Part shown: one piece after another, positions 26,345 to 36,219 of the stretch
How positions within the stretch are numbered: position 1 is the first letter of the stretch
Layout of the letters: each line of letters starts with the position of its first letter
From: Macrococcoides goetzii
GTDB taxonomy: Bacteria > Bacillota > Bacilli > Staphylococcales > Staphylococcaceae
Direction of reading: 5' to 3'
DNA: 64,000 bases
Assembly: GCF_002742385.2 (NCBI RefSeq)
Contig: NZ_MJBI02000002.1
Span: forward strand, 1-64,000
Notes under the pieces: generated by a model
Told to the model about the DNA's origin: nothing
Databases searched by the model: none
The model's input: the letters and a program-made list of their open reading frames with translations, nothing else
Translations under genes and position numbers: made by a program

Positions 26345-26908
26345 ATGAAAATTTTAGATTATTCATCAAAATATGAAGATTCATGGATTCGATGTAGAAC
26401 CTTATCATTTCTTTACACGCAGTATTTTGATGATGTTCTTCAAACAAAACCTAAAATCGATGGTATTGAATTAATTTGTGTAGGAAACAATCAAGTGATT
26501 GGATTGCTCGATATCGAAATTAAAAATGCTTATTGTAGCTATGATAAGCATCAAAAAGGTGCAATGATAGAGACAATCGCAGTTCATCCTGATCATCAAT
26601 CAAAAGGTATTGGCCAAAAATTATTAGAGGTTGCTGAAGAAAGATTGAAATTAGAAGGTATAGATTATTTAGAAGCATGGACTAGAGAAGACGATTCAAG
26701 CAATCAATGGTATATAAAAAATGGATTTTCTCAATTCAACTCATATTTTCATGTATTTACAAGTGGAGATATAAAGACTAGCAATCCTCATTTTCACCCG
26801 ATTTTTACATTTGGACATGTAACAGATAGAAAGCAAATTGATGAAACGGTAGTAGACAGAATTTATGAGTGTAGAGGTTATGTGAAAAAATTATGTATAC
26901 AGAACTAA
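26345..26908 (+). CDS. GNAT-family N-acetyltransferase (intact copy)
   Basis: 187 residues. The acetyl-CoA-binding motif A is IETIAVHPDHQSKGIGQKLL (Q-x-x-G-x-G), followed by EAWTREDDSSNQWYIKNGF (motif B). The N-terminus WIRCRTLSFLYTQYFDDV is shared with the truncated copy at 9934 and the remnant at 46195. The acetyl acceptor is unknown; the shape suits small amines or antibiotics. An AAAAGGGG ribosome site precedes it. It is the only complete copy of the three. Confidence 0.82.
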   Translation: MKILDYSSKYEDSWIRCRTLSFLYTQYFDDVLQTKPKIDGIELICVGNNQVIGLLDIEIKNAYCSYDKHQKGAMIETIAVHPDHQSKGIGQKLLEVAEERLKLEGIDYLEAWTREDDSSNQWYIKNGFSQFNSYFHVFTSGDIKTSNPHFHPIFTFGHVTDRKQIDETVVDRIYECRGYVKKLCIQN

Positions 26909-26933
26909 TAATAAATCTAAGAAAGAGTGTTAT

Positions 26934-27340
26934 ATGAAGATACTAATTGCACAACCAAGACAAGAAGAAGAAATAACCCAATTGAGAGATGCTATTACTA
27001 CTCATCCTGAAGTAGATATTTTTTATTTCCAGAAGGATATATTTCAAATAGCGATAAATTAATGGATGTACAAAAACTAGCTAATGAAAATAATAAAATT
27101 ATTATAAGTTCCTATAGGAAAAACAATAAAGATGTTGCAGTAGTTATTGATGAGTTTGGGAAAGTAGTATATTCGCGTGATAAGACAGGATCTTCTCCTA
27201 TCGAAAAGTTAGTCCATCCCTTGCATTTCAAGTTAGGAAAATATAATGTGGGTTATATTTTATGTATGGAAATTCTAAAAGGATATCGCGATTTTAATAC
27301 TGACATACAACTAGATGAATCGCCTACTTTCTTAATTTAA
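26934..27340 (+). pseudogene. Carbon-nitrogen hydrolase (nitrilase-like), frameshifted and truncated
   Basis: ATG 26934 starts MKILIAQPRQEEEITQLRD. After DIF at about 27020 the frame is lost. The correct continuation (PEGYISNSDKLMDVQKLA, containing the catalytic-Glu PEGY motif) lies one frame over and runs to TAA at 27338. The invariant Lys and the catalytic Cys region (ILCMEILKG) are present, but the final third of a normal nitrilase-fold protein is missing. Two lesions mark it as a remnant. Confidence 0.7.
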
Positions 27341-27399
27341 CAATACATCCCCTCAGGGGAGTTGTCCAATTAAGTGTAGACGATTCAAGAATAATAAAG

Positions 27400-28062
27400 C
27401 TAAAGTCTACATATATGAAACGGATACAAGTGGAACTGCATTACTTTTTCCGGATTTGATATTTCAGCATCTGTTGTTTGCAAACTTTTAATATTTTTTA
27501 TACGAAATTGTCGATTGTTCTTCTTTAACCACAACTTATATTGATTGTGAGTACTTGTAATCTGTACGGGATTTCCTACAATTTCTTCTCCATGATATTT
27601 GAATTTGATTGTGTTCTGTTGGTGTATTGCTTCTTGTAAAATAGATAACACTGTCAGAGTGTTTTTTTCTTCGTCTACTACGTGAAACATGTTTATCTGT
27701 TCTAAAAGATGCTTTGTATCATGACTATAGAACTTGTAAATAATTGATTTTAATAGTTCGTACATATCACGACTTATTACAGAAGAATGGTTTTTGAGAT
27801 GCATAATGAGTATTGATAAGATATTACTATCCAGTAATGTATTATGCCTTATTAATCGGTACTCATTTGTCTTATGTTGATACGTAACTTCCATTCTCTG
27901 CTGATATTCATCATTATCAAATAGGTAGTTTCTAATATCGTCAATATCGCGTTGTATTGTCCTTTCATCGACTTCTAACTCGTCGGCTAGGTTCATTTTG
28001 TTAACTCCTTGATTGTTAAGGAGGCGAGTATATATTGTTAGAAGACGTTGTGCTTTGTTCAT
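27400..28062 (-). CDS. WYL-domain transcriptional regulator (short)
   Basis: 220 residues. The N-terminal helix-turn-helix (MNKAQRLLTIYTRLLNN, NLADELEVDERTIQRDIDDI) is of the DeoR/YafY type. The middle carries a WYL-like module (QNTIKFKYHGEEIVGNPVQI, QYKLWLKKNNRQFRIKNI). Full-length WYL regulators are about 300 residues and have a WCX tail, absent here, so the 3' end may have been cut. WYL proteins often respond to nucleotides or DNA damage and regulate defence or sugar genes. No clear target is adjacent. Confidence 0.7.
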   Translation of the reverse strand: MNKAQRLLTIYTRLLNNQGVNKMNLADELEVDERTIQRDIDDIRNYLFDNDEYQQRMEVTYQHKTNEYRLIRHNTLLDSNILSILIMHLKNHSSVISRDMYELLKSIIYKFYSHDTKHLLEQINMFHVVDEEKNTLTVLSILQEAIHQQNTIKFKYHGEEIVGNPVQITSTHNQYKLWLKKNNRQFRIKNIKSLQTTDAEISNPEKVMQFHLYPFHICRL

Positions 28063-28242
28063 GAATCCACCCCTTATCGCTGTACCTTTATTTTATAAAA
28101 TCGATTAGACACCGTTTGTCATGGATGGAAAAATTCTGTATTGTTTTTACAGATATGGGACGATGAATATTTCGGTTGTTTCTATGCGAAGGTGACAAAT
28201 CGTTAATAAAAAAATAAAGGTCAGACACATAATATCTAACCT

Positions 28243-28382
28243 TTAGAGATGACCACTTTCTTTTAGTGAAATGAATGAATCATCTGTAAAGATATATGAT
28301 CGAGGACATCTATTCCAATCAATTTACCCACTTCATAAAGACGCTTCTTAGCTTCGATATCTTCATATGATGGTTGAGGATC
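28243..28382 (-). pseudogene. RadC/JAB-domain protein remnant
   Basis: On the minus strand the DNA encodes DPQPSYEDIEAKKRLYEVGK and LIGIDVLDHI, then, one frame over, IFTDDSFISLKESGHL and TAA. This is the C-terminal end of RadC (HPSGDP-PS-EDI ... GI-VLDH-I). RadC-like genes are a regular component of staphylococcal cassettes. Only about 45 codons and a frameshift remain. The rest of 28063-28539 shows no gene. Confidence 0.7.
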
Positions 28383-28477
28383 TTATCAAGAGCAAATTAT
28401 GAAAAAAATGGTTTAAATCAATGTTCTTACTTTAAGTACATGTGTTTAACGTAAATGATAATTAGTTAAATATAAAA

Positions 28478-28508
28478 AGGTTATCCCAATCAATAGGATA
28501 ACCTCTTT
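28478..28508 (-). terminator. Terminator of the cad operon
   Basis: GGTTATCC pairs with GGATAACC around CAATCAATA, with an A run on the plus strand (T run in the minus direction), 30 bases after the cadD stop. Confidence 0.65.
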
Positions 28509-28539
28509 ATACTTTACTTTATGGTTTGGATTCGCCACT

Positions 28540-29157
28540 TCAAAGAAGAAATGAAATCAGAGCATTGAATGTTCCATTTTCAAACAATATATAAATACCT
28601 AGCCCAATGAATACAATTGGTACAATCCAACGTTCATATTTCTCAATTGTTTCCGATATAAAATCGAAGGAAGCTAGACTGTAACTGACATAGCACAAAA
28701 CTCCAACCATAATTAGAAAGACAATAGTGACAATAAAGATTTCAGACATACTTAAGGTCGTGAAGTACGGTATATAAATGGAAAAGTCATCCGCACTGGA
28801 AGCCAATACGATGAAAGTCATCGTCAAAAATAACTGATTAAATTTTCCAGAGGAGAATAAGGATAAAATGCTACTTTCATCTTCATCCTCTTCTCCTTTA
28901 ATCCATATTTTCACGCCTAGGTAAAGTGGTAAAAGTCCAAGTAGTCCGATAACCCATTGCTGAGGAATTAAATTTACAACCCCCTGTGCAATTAAAAGAC
29001 TTGCTCCTATCACAATTGCAGTCCCTATATATTGTCCTATCCAAATATGTTTTACCTGACCTTTTTTTATTTGCGAAAACAAAAGAATTAATATGACGAG
29101 ATAATCAATTCCTGTTGCTACATATACCGCAGTAGCCGTCAGTATCGTCGCGATCAT
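28540..29157 (-). CDS. cadD: Cadmium resistance transporter CadD
   Basis: 205-residue integral membrane protein of the CadD family with about five helices: TAVYVATGIDYLVILILLF at the start, then GQYIGTAIVIGASLLIAQG, a cytoplasmic loop rich in Glu/Asp (KGEEDEDESSI) and SSADDFSIYIPYF. It confers cadmium resistance, probably by export or binding at the membrane. It lies 79 bases after cadA on the same strand, which makes a cadC-cadA-cadD operon. It ends at a terminator. Confidence 0.88.
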   Translation of the reverse strand: MIATILTATAVYVATGIDYLVILILLFSQIKKGQVKHIWIGQYIGTAIVIGASLLIAQGVVNLIPQQWVIGLLGLLPLYLGVKIWIKGEEDEDESSILSLFSSGKFNQLFLTMTFIVLASSADDFSIYIPYFTTLSMSEIFIVTIVFLIMVGVLCYVSYSLASFDFISETIEKYERWIVPIVFIGLGIYILFENGTFNALISFLL

Positions 29158-29236
29158 TTTATCATCTCCAATATTTTAGGGATAGGACTTTTCTTCAAAA
29201 TGAAAAGTCCTTCCGTAAATTGCACACATATAGTAC

Positions 29237-31660
29237 CTATTTATCCTTCACTCTCATCAGTCGCAAACTATTTAATGCTACCAAAATAGTGGCTCCCATA
29301 TCGGAAAGAATCGCAATCCAAAGGGTTAGCCAGCCTGGAATAACCAATAGTAAGGCAATTATCTTAATTCCGATGGCAAACGTGATGTTCGCTTTGATGA
29401 TATTTAGCGTTTTCCTGCTAAGTCTTACTGCAAATGGAAGCTTACTTAAATCATCTCCCATTAATGCAATATCAGCTGTCTCGATGGCAGTATCTGTTCC
29501 AGCACCGCCCATTGCAATGCCAACAGTGGATGCAGCAAGTGCAGGAGCATCATTGACGCCATCGCCAATCATAGCTACATTACCATGCTCGGCTTTCATT
29601 TTTTTAATATAGTCCAACTTATCCTGTGGCATCAATTCGGACTGAATATCAGAAACGCCTACATGAGCACCGATTGCTTCTGCGGTACCTTGATTATCAC
29701 CTGTCAGCATAATTGTTTGCTTGATTCCTAACTGATGAAGTTTTTGAATCACATTTTTACTTGTTTCGCGGACCTCATCTGCTACAGCAATCACGCCGAG
29801 GATTGTTTGGTCCGTTCCAATAATCATGGCCGTTTTCCCTTGGTTTTGTAAAACTTTCACTTTATTTTCAAACTCAAGGCTAAAATCGGAAACATTTAAT
29901 TCTTTAAAAAGTCTTGGACTGCCAATGTAATAGGTTGTTCCATCTATATTCCCTTGAATGCCCCGACCTGTAATAGAAGTGAAGTCCTCCACTCTAACAT
30001 CGGAATAAGTAATATTATCTTGCTCTGCTTTCTTCATTATTGCTGAAGCAAGTGGATGTTGTGATCGATATTCTAAAGCTGTAATAATGGAAAACAGCTC
30101 TTTTTCTTCCATTTGATCATTTAACACTTTAAAATCTGTTACCACTGGTACACCTTTTGTCAGTGTTCCTGTTTTATCAAATGCGATTGCCTTAATGGCT
30201 CCTAATTCCTCTAGATAGACACCGCCTTTAATCAACACACCTTTTTTAGCTGCATTTCCAATTGCCGAGACAATCGAGATTGGAGTAGAAATAACTAATG
30301 CACACGGACATCCAACTACAAGTACCGCTAATCCTTGATAAACCCAAGTATCCCAACTTCCACCAAAGAATAAAGGTGGAACGACTGCAACGAGCGCCGC
30401 AATAACCATAATGATCGGCGTATAATATTTCGCAAATTTATCTACGAATGCTTGCGCTGGAGCGCGCTCCCCTTGTGCTTCCTCAACCAGATGAATAATC
30501 TTGGAGATGGTTGTATCCTCTACGTATTTGGTGATTTTTACTTCAAGTAGTCCCTCTTCGTTAAGCGTACCTGCAAATACTTCATCATCTACCGTTTTGG
30601 CAACAGGGACAGATTCTCCTGTTATAGCAGCCTGGTTGACAGCCGACACCCCATTTATAATGATCCCATCCATGGCAATTTTCTCCCCTGGTTTGACGAT
30701 CATAATATCACCCACGGCGATATCGTCCACATGGATCATTATTTCCTGACCATTCCGCCTAACAAGTGCTTCTTTTGGGGAAATATCCATCAATGAACGA
30801 ATGGACTGTCTTGCTCTATCCATAGAAAAACGTTCAAGTGCTTCACTGATTGCAAAGAGAATGACAACAATGGATGCCTCTGCCCATTCACCAATGATGG
30901 CAGCTCCAATAACTGCAACGGTCATCAGGGTTTTCATGTCGAAATCAAAGCGTATCAAATTTTGAAAACCAACTTTAAATAGTGAATATCCGCCAATTAC
31001 AATTGAACTTACAAATAACATGGAAGTTACAAGGTTATCTTCTCCATTTACAAATTGAGAAAGGTAACCAAAAGCAATCAGTAATGTGGCAAACAGCAAT
31101 GTACTGTGTTTTTTATAAAACGGTATTTTCTCTGCTTTAGGAGCCTTAGTGTCTTCTTTGACCGCTTGTATCGATGGATTCGCCAGTTTTTCAGGAATTA
31201 CCTTAAGATTCTCGAAAGCACCTGCTTTTTCAAGCTCTTCAACCGATGCATTTCCATATACATCAATTTTGGAAGCGCCAAAGTTCACTTTTGCATCCTG
31301 AACTCCAGCTAGTTGTTTTACATTTTTTTCAAACTTCCCAGCACAGTTTGCGCAAGAAAATCCCTCCACACGGTAAACATTTTTATCTTCTGTTACCACT
31401 GGTTCGACCCGTCTTCTAGCCTTCTCAGGTGCCACTTTAAGATTCTCGAAGGCACCAGCCTTTTCCAGATCTTCAACGGTTGCACTGCCAAAGACATCAA
31501 TTTTGGAAGCTCCGAAATTGACTTTAGCATCATGCACCCCTGGTAGTTCTTTTACATTTTTTTCAAACTTCCCAGCACAATTCGCACACGAGAAACCCTC
31601 CACACGGTAAACCTGTTTATCTTCTGTTAATGTTTTTGTTGAACTATCCAATACTAGCAA
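29237..31660 (-). CDS. cadA: Cadmium/zinc-exporting P1B-type ATPase CadA
   Basis: 807 residues. Two almost identical N-terminal heavy-metal-binding domains (each [18 protein letters not shown], at about residues 20-75 and 95-150) come before the membrane domain. The metal site is CPC ([10 protein letters not shown]). Catalytic features are TGES (AITGESVPV), DKTGTLTKG with the phosphorylated Asp, an HP motif ([10 protein letters not shown]) and [10 protein letters not shown]. It exports Cd2+, Zn2+ and Pb2+. It overlaps cadC by 17 bases. Base composition is clearly less AT-rich than the neighbours, a sign of separate transfer. Staphylococcal CadA often has one such domain, so the doubled domain is notable. 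Confidence 0.95.
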   Translation of the reverse strand: MLVLDSSTKTLTEDKQVYRVEGFSCANCAGKFEKNVKELPGVHDAKVNFGASKIDVFGSATVEDLEKAGAFENLKVAPEKARRRVEPVVTEDKNVYRVEGFSCANCAGKFEKNVKQLAGVQDAKVNFGASKIDVYGNASVEELEKAGAFENLKVIPEKLANPSIQAVKEDTKAPKAEKIPFYKKHSTLLFATLLIAFGYLSQFVNGEDNLVTSMLFVSSIVIGGYSLFKVGFQNLIRFDFDMKTLMTVAVIGAAIIGEWAEASIVVILFAISEALERFSMDRARQSIRSLMDISPKEALVRRNGQEIMIHVDDIAVGDIMIVKPGEKIAMDGIIINGVSAVNQAAITGESVPVAKTVDDEVFAGTLNEEGLLEVKITKYVEDTTISKIIHLVEEAQGERAPAQAFVDKFAKYYTPIIMVIAALVAVVPPLFFGGSWDTWVYQGLAVLVVGCPCALVISTPISIVSAIGNAAKKGVLIKGGVYLEELGAIKAIAFDKTGTLTKGVPVVTDFKVLNDQMEEKELFSIITALEYRSQHPLASAIMKKAEQDNITYSDVRVEDFTSITGRGIQGNIDGTTYYIGSPRLFKELNVSDFSLEFENKVKVLQNQGKTAMIIGTDQTILGVIAVADEVRETSKNVIQKLHQLGIKQTIMLTGDNQGTAEAIGAHVGVSDIQSELMPQDKLDYIKKMKAEHGNVAMIGDGVNDAPALAASTVGIAMGGAGTDTAIETADIALMGDDLSKLPFAVRLSRKTLNIIKANITFAIGIKIIALLLVIPGWLTLWIAILSDMGATILVALNSLRLMRVKDK

Positions 31661-32009
31661 CCTCCCTTTGATGCAAGAAAGCTTTTTCTACAAGCTGTTT
31701 AACATGCTCATCATCTAGTGAATAATAGACTAATTTTCCTTCTTTACGGTATTTTGCTATACCTAAATTTTTCAATAATCTTAAATGATGGGATGCCGTA
31801 GCCGTTGAAGATTCAATGATATTAGCTACATCACAAACACATAACTCTCCCTCTAAAGACAAAACATAAGCAATTTTAACTCTTGTATCATCTGATAGAG
31901 CCTTAAAAACTTTCACTACATCCATAGGATTCTGTTTAGCAAGGTCTTTTTTAGCCCTGTTTACCTTATCTTCGTGAATACAGGTAACTTCACACATATC
32001 TTTTGTCAT
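31644..32009 (-). CDS. cadC: Cadmium-responsive repressor CadC (ArsR/SmtB)
   Basis: 121-residue winged-helix repressor. The metal-binding box [10 protein letters not shown] (about residues 56-65) and the N-terminal cysteines in CEVTC (about 6-10) form the known Cd/Pb site of CadC. The recognition helix lies in [19 protein letters not shown]. It should dissociate from DNA when Cd2+, Pb2+ or Zn2+ binds. It is the first gene of cadCAD and is controlled by the boxes just upstream. Confidence 0.94.
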   Translation of the reverse strand: MTKDMCEVTCIHEDKVNRAKKDLAKQNPMDVVKVFKALSDDTRVKIAYVLSLEGELCVCDVANIIESSTATASHHLRLLKNLGIAKYRKEGKLVYYSLDDEHVKQLVEKAFLHQREVASIG

Positions 32010-32022
32010 AATTATCCTCCTT

Positions 32023-32092
32023 ATTCAAATGACTGTTTGTTTGATGATTATAATATATCCCACCATAAACAAATAGTCAAATGATTGTTTGA
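32023..32092 (-). promoter_or_regulatory. CadC operator repeats
   Basis: TCAAATGACTGTTTG (32025-32039) and TCAAATGATTGTTTGA (32077-32092) are two nearly identical inverted-repeat boxes (TCAAA-N6-TTTGA) flanking the presumed promoter of cadC. Their form suits an ArsR/SmtB repressor. Confidence 0.65.
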
Positions 32093-32113
32093 ATGATATA
32101 TGATTAATATTAA

Positions 32114-32149
32114 AAAGGATTGGTTTCTAATGTTAGAAACCAATCCTTT
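32114..32149. terminator. Strong hairpin between cadC and cueP
   Basis: AAGGATTGGTTTCTAA pairs with TTAGAAACCAATCCTT almost without a loop. No gene ends here, so it may be a relic of an earlier neighbour or an insulator. Confidence 0.6.
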
Positions 32150-32280
32150 CGGAGATTTTCAAGGCTTCTAATTATGAATACATTAAATAACTTGTTTATA
32201 TAACTTTCATAGAAATGACATATTATTATAAAATTTGTTTAAAAATTATTGTTAAAATTAAATATCAAGGAGGAATCTGA

Positions 32281-32787
32281 ATGAAAAAATATTTAATGCC
32301 AGTTTTGATGGGCGTAATCTTTATTTTAACAGGTTGTAGTGATGACTCAGCATCGAACGAATCAAATATTAAAAAAATGGTTTCGGAATTAAGCGCTAGT
32401 AATAAAGTAGAATCAGCATCTATAAATGATAAAACACTTATTGTTAAAGATAATGGAGATGAGAATGTCTATAATTTGCCAGACGATGAATTTTTTGTAT
32501 CTATTGCACCATACATCTCAGATACACATCCTTGTGAATTTCATAGCTTAACAGGTTGTCAGGGAGAGCTGATGAATGAAGAGATGGATGTAAAAATTAC
32601 AGATGAAGATGGAGAAGTTCACGTTGATGAGAAGTTGACTACCCTTAAGAATGGTTTTTTGGATTTTTGGCTGCCAAGAGATAAAAATTACTCTTTAGAA
32701 ATTAATTATGATGGAAAAAAAGTTGAATCTAATTTTTCAACTTTTGAGAATGACAGCACCTGTCTGACAGATTTACAGCTTAAATAA
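32281..32787 (+). CDS. cueP: CueP-family copper-binding lipoprotein
   Basis: 168 residues. The lipoprotein signal peptide ends in ILTGCS (lipid-anchored Cys at about residue 20). The mature part has NLPDDEFFVSIAPYI, HPCEFHSLTGCQGEL (two of the conserved cysteines) and the end CLTDLQLK (the third), all hallmarks of CueP. In Salmonella CueP binds periplasmic copper and helps supply superoxide dismutase; in Gram-positives it is a surface copper sink. AAGGAGG precedes the ATG and a terminator follows. It starts the copper cluster. Confidence 0.88.
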   Translation: MKKYLMPVLMGVIFILTGCSDDSASNESNIKKMVSELSASNKVESASINDKTLIVKDNGDENVYNLPDDEFFVSIAPYISDTHPCEFHSLTGCQGELMNEEMDVKITDEDGEVHVDEKLTTLKNGFLDFWLPRDKNYSLEINYDGKKVESNFSTFENDSTCLTDLQLK

Positions 32788-32795
32788 TATTATTG

Positions 32796-32844
32796 AATGC
32801 AGATTACCCAATGCTATTAAGTGTTGTGGAATCTGCATTTTTAA
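32796..32844 (+). terminator. Terminator of cueP
   Basis: AATGCAGATT pairs with AATCTGCATT around a 27-base loop and is followed by TTT, ten bases after the cueP stop. Confidence 0.65.
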
Positions 32845-32958
32845 TTCAATGTTAAATCTCAGAGTAGCAGTTAATTTATTTTTACTTAGTTTTTAAATAC
32901 ATGTAGTGGATAGTTTCTGCACATATATTTTTTATAATAAACTTAGTAAATTAACAGC

Positions 32959-33014
32959 TTGACAAAAAACGATTACAGATGTAAACTTAAGTTAATAAAT
33001 CGATTACAGTTGTA
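32959..33014 (+). promoter_or_regulatory. copB promoter with two CopY boxes
   Basis: TTGACA (32959-32964) is a good -35 box. Two CopY-type operators, TACAGATGTA (32974-32983) and TACAGTTGTA (33005-33014), flank the presumed start. Both fit TACA-N2-TGTA. CopY, encoded downstream at 35199, should bind them in low copper. Confidence 0.85.
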
Positions 33015-33041
33015 GTCTTATTATGATATAGGAGGGAAAAA

Positions 33042-35090
33042 ATGAATAAAGAAAGTAATCATAATCATGCTGAGCACGAAGAAAATCATCATAACCATGA
33101 GGAGAGCCACGAATCCCATAATCATAGCGGACACGATCATCATGCGCATATGGTGACAGATTTTCGTAATAAATTCTTCATTATCCTGATATTCACAATT
33201 CCAATTGTACTTCTATCTCCGATGATTCAAAATTTCATAGGTGTGGATTGGCAATTTACTGAAGATAGTTATATTGTGGCAGCGTTGGCCACGTTCGTTT
33301 ATTTCTACGGGGGTTGGCCATTCATTAAGGGCGCTTACGATGAATTGAAAAACAAAGAACCAGGCATGATGACATTAATAGCAATGGCGATTTCTGTCGC
33401 TTACCTCTATAGTATGGCAGTTGTTTTTGGATTCAATGGGGAAGAAATGTTCTGGGAGTTGGCAACTCTTGTATTAATCATGCTTCTGGGACATTGGATT
33501 GAAATGCGATCTATTAACAATGCTTCCAAGGCCCTGGAATCCCTCGCATCATTAATGCCTGATACGGCAAACCGTATCACTGAAAATGGTGAAACAGAAG
33601 AAGTTCAGATTGATGATATTAAAGCGGGTGATTTACTATTGGTAAAACCCGGAGAAAAAATGCCGCTGGATGGTAAAATCGTTAAAGGAAAGTCGCAAGT
33701 TGATGAATCAATGTTAACGGGTGAATCTGTTCCAGTTGAAAAATCCGTTGATGACGAGGTCATTGGAGGTTCAATAAACAGAGAAGGTTCTCTCACTATT
33801 GAAGTAGAGAAACTGATGAATGAATCTTATCTGACACAAGTTATAGATATGGTTAGAGAATCACAACGTACTAAATCGAAAACTCAGGATGTAACTAATA
33901 AAGCAGCTAAATGGTTATTCTATATCGCTTTAGCTGCCGGTATTATCACATTTATCGCTTGGATAAGTATTGGAGCAACTATAGATGCTGCTATCATAAG
34001 ATTGGTAACAGTTTTGGTTATTGCTTGTCCTCATGCTTTAGGTCTGGCAGCACCGTTGGTTATTTCAGTATCTACATCACTTGCTGCAAAGCACGGTTTG
34101 TTAATTCGAAAACGTCCACAGTTTGAAAAGGCTCGTAAAATTAACGCTGTGATCTTCGATAAGACGGGTACTTTGACTGAGGGTAAATTTGGTGTTACAG
34201 ATATACAGACTTTCAATAATATTGACGAAAATATCCTTTTAAGTTATGCAGCAACAATAGAAAATGAATCGGAACACCCTATTGCGAGAGGTATACTCAA
34301 TGAAGCCAAGTTAAAAGAACTTGAATTGCTTGAAATGTCAAATTTCAATTCAATTACTGGTGTAGGAATTGAAGGGACGATTGATGATAAACAAGTCAAA
34401 GTAGTGAGTCCGGGATATGTACGTAAACAAAAAATAGATTTTGACGATAAGAACTTTAATAAATGGTCAGAACAAGGTAAGACGGTAGTTTTTCTTTTGG
34501 TAAACGAAGAATTAGCAGGTGCCATTGCACTGGCAGATAAGATTAAGGAAAGTTCTAAGCTGACAATAGAACAGCTGCATAAGAGAAATATTAAAGCTAT
34601 AATGTTGACCGGAGATAACCAAAAAGTCGCAAATTATGTCGCAGAACAAATTGGGATTGATGAAGTCTATGCTGAAGTAATGCCCAATGAGAAAGCAGAT
34701 AAAGTGACAGAAATCCAAGAACGTGGTTTGGTTGTTGCAATGACAGGTGACGGAATCAATGACGCACCGGCATTGACTAAAGCAGATGTTGGTATCGCAG
34801 TGGGTGCAGGCACAGACATCGCGATGGATAGTGCAGACATCGTTCTCATTGACAGTAATCCGAAAGATATTCTTGCAATTTTCAGCCTGTCCAAAAAAAC
34901 ATATAATAAATTGGTACAGAATCTGATCTGGGCAACCGGATATAACGTGATTGCCCTCCCATTGGCAGCAGGGGTGCTGGCGCCTTGGGGGATAATACTC
35001 AGTCCGGCTGTAGGTGCGATTTTGATGAGTCTCAGTACAATCATCGTTGCAATCAATGCACAGTTACTTCATAGATTTGAAGTAGAATAA
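33042..35090 (+). CDS. copB: Copper-translocating P1B-type ATPase CopB
   Basis: 682 residues. The N-terminus is His-rich (residues 4-37 with repeated H and HDHHAH), as in CopB, instead of an HMA domain. The membrane metal site is CPH (IACPHALGLA), the CopB-specific variant. TGES (MLTGESVPV), DKTGTLTEG, SEHPIARGI and TGDGINDAPAL are all present. It exports copper. It heads a copB-copY-copZ group behind CopY boxes and is related to the ACME/SCC-borne copB (copX) of S. aureus. The protein looks complete. Confidence 0.94.
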   Translation: MNKESNHNHAEHEENHHNHEESHESHNHSGHDHHAHMVTDFRNKFFIILIFTIPIVLLSPMIQNFIGVDWQFTEDSYIVAALATFVYFYGGWPFIKGAYDELKNKEPGMMTLIAMAISVAYLYSMAVVFGFNGEEMFWELATLVLIMLLGHWIEMRSINNASKALESLASLMPDTANRITENGETEEVQIDDIKAGDLLLVKPGEKMPLDGKIVKGKSQVDESMLTGESVPVEKSVDDEVIGGSINREGSLTIEVEKLMNESYLTQVIDMVRESQRTKSKTQDVTNKAAKWLFYIALAAGIITFIAWISIGATIDAAIIRLVTVLVIACPHALGLAAPLVISVSTSLAAKHGLLIRKRPQFEKARKINAVIFDKTGTLTEGKFGVTDIQTFNNIDENILLSYAATIENESEHPIARGILNEAKLKELELLEMSNFNSITGVGIEGTIDDKQVKVVSPGYVRKQKIDFDDKNFNKWSEQGKTVVFLLVNEELAGAIALADKIKESSKLTIEQLHKRNIKAIMLTGDNQKVANYVAEQIGIDEVYAEVMPNEKADKVTEIQERGLVVAMTGDGINDAPALTKADVGIAVGAGTDIAMDSADIVLIDSNPKDILAIFSLSKKTYNKLVQNLIWATGYNVIALPLAAGVLAPWGIILSPAVGAILMSLSTIIVAINAQLLHRFEVE

Positions 35091-35094
35091 AATA

Positions 35095-35136
35095 AATGCC
35101 GGCAAATCCTTACTTAAGGATAGTCGGTATTTTAAT
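35095..35136 (+). terminator. Terminator-like hairpin after copB
   Basis: AATGCCGGCAAATCCTT and AAGGATAGTCGGTATT form an imperfect stem, followed by TTAATTC. It probably attenuates expression of copY relative to copB. Confidence 0.55.
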
Positions 35137-35198
35137 TCTTTACTGTATGAAATATGAAAGACATCTTAAAAATACTTGAAAAATTTAGAGGTGAAAAT

Positions 35199-35651
35199 AT
35201 GACCAAAGCAATTGATTCAAATATCACAGATTCCGAATGGGAAGTGATGCGGGTCGTTTGGGCACAAAACAAAACTACGAGTAAAGATATTAGAGATATT
35301 ATAGAAAATAAAAAGAATTGGAAACCGGCCACGACCAAAACACTTATTGGCAGACTTGTTGATAAAGGTGTATTAAACACAGAAAAGGACGGCAATAAAT
35401 ACATTTATTCAACTGATTTAAAGGAAAGTGATTTTCTTAAAAGTAGGCTTGAACAAACTTTCAATAATATATGTAGTAAAGACGTTGGAAAAATAATTGC
35501 AGATTTAATTTCAAAATCAACATTAAGTTTTAGAGACATAGAAGAATTAGAAGAAGTATTAGAAATGAAAAAAAAGAATGCAGTTGACGAAGTGCAATGT
35601 AATTGTGTTCCAGGTCAATGTAATTGTGTTCCAGGTCAATGTAACTGTTAA
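35199..35651 (+). CDS. copY: Copper-responsive repressor CopY/TcrY
   Basis: 150 residues from ATG 35199 (ribosome site AGAGGTG); the frame is open from 35154. A BlaI-type winged helix (ITDSEWEVMRVVWAQ, WKPATTKTLIGRLVDKG) is followed by the dimerisation helices. The C-terminus carries CNCVPGQCNCVPGQCNC: three CxC pairs spaced by four residues, where CopY normally has two (CxCx4CxC). The DNA shows a direct repeat of about 21 bases here, so the third pair arose by tandem duplication. It represses copB through TACA-N2-TGTA boxes, and Cu(I) replacing Zn in the CxC site releases it. Confidence 0.92.
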   Translation: MTKAIDSNITDSEWEVMRVVWAQNKTTSKDIRDIIENKKNWKPATTKTLIGRLVDKGVLNTEKDGNKYIYSTDLKESDFLKSRLEQTFNNICSKDVGKIIADLISKSTLSFRDIEELEEVLEMKKKNAVDEVQCNCVPGQCNCVPGQCNC

Positions 35652-35788
35652 TCAGCAGTAGATACAATGAATTAAGTAAGATAATTGATTGGTTAAATAA
35701 AAAAATAGAGAAAATATAAAATACCTGACTGGGGTATGATGAAATTATTGTATAGCGTAATCTAATTAAATTTTAAGGAGGAATTTAT

Positions 35789-36040
35789 ATGTCAAAAGTA
35801 ACACTTAATGTAGAAGGAATGTCATGTAGGGCTTGCGTTAATAAAGTTGAGGGAAGTGTCAGTCAATTAAATGGCGTTGAATCAGTCAAAGCTCAAATTC
35901 CTGAAGGTAAAGTAGATGTAACATTTAATGACAGTACAATTAATTTGGCAGACATCAAAGGTGCTATTCAAAATACCGGCTACGAAATTAAAGAGGATAT
36001 TGATAAAGAAGATGGTTCTGCGTGTTCATGCTGCAGCTAG
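35789..36040 (+). CDS. copZ: Copper chaperone CopZ-like HMA protein
   Basis: 83 residues. A single heavy-metal-associated domain with the metal motif GMSCRACVNKVEGSV (about residues 10-24). The tail SACSCCS adds three cysteines beyond the usual 68-residue chaperone. It hands Cu(I) to CopB or CopY. AAGGAGG precedes the ATG. It is in the same direction as copB and copY, 137 bases after copY, so it probably has its own start site. Confidence 0.88.
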   Translation: MSKVTLNVEGMSCRACVNKVEGSVSQLNGVESVKAQIPEGKVDVTFNDSTINLADIKGAIQNTGYEIKEDIDKEDGSACSCCS

Positions 36041-36127
36041 GTAATGACAAAAGATTTTAAGAATTTAGAGTATCATCTTTTTATGTCATATTGATTCTAT
36101 ATAATAATTGTAGAAAGAGACCAAGAT

Positions 36128-36172
36128 AAAAAATCCGGCAAATCTTAATTCAAGATTTGCCGGATTTTTTCT
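36128..36172. terminator. Bidirectional terminator between copZ and copL
   Basis: AAAATCCGGCAAATCTT and AAGATTTGCCGGATTTT form a perfect 17-bp stem around AATTC, with A and T runs on the two sides. The flanking genes converge. Confidence 0.85.
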
Positions 36173-36219
36173 TTGTAATCAGGAATCCATGCTTTTATCC
36201 TATATTACTATTCACTAAT

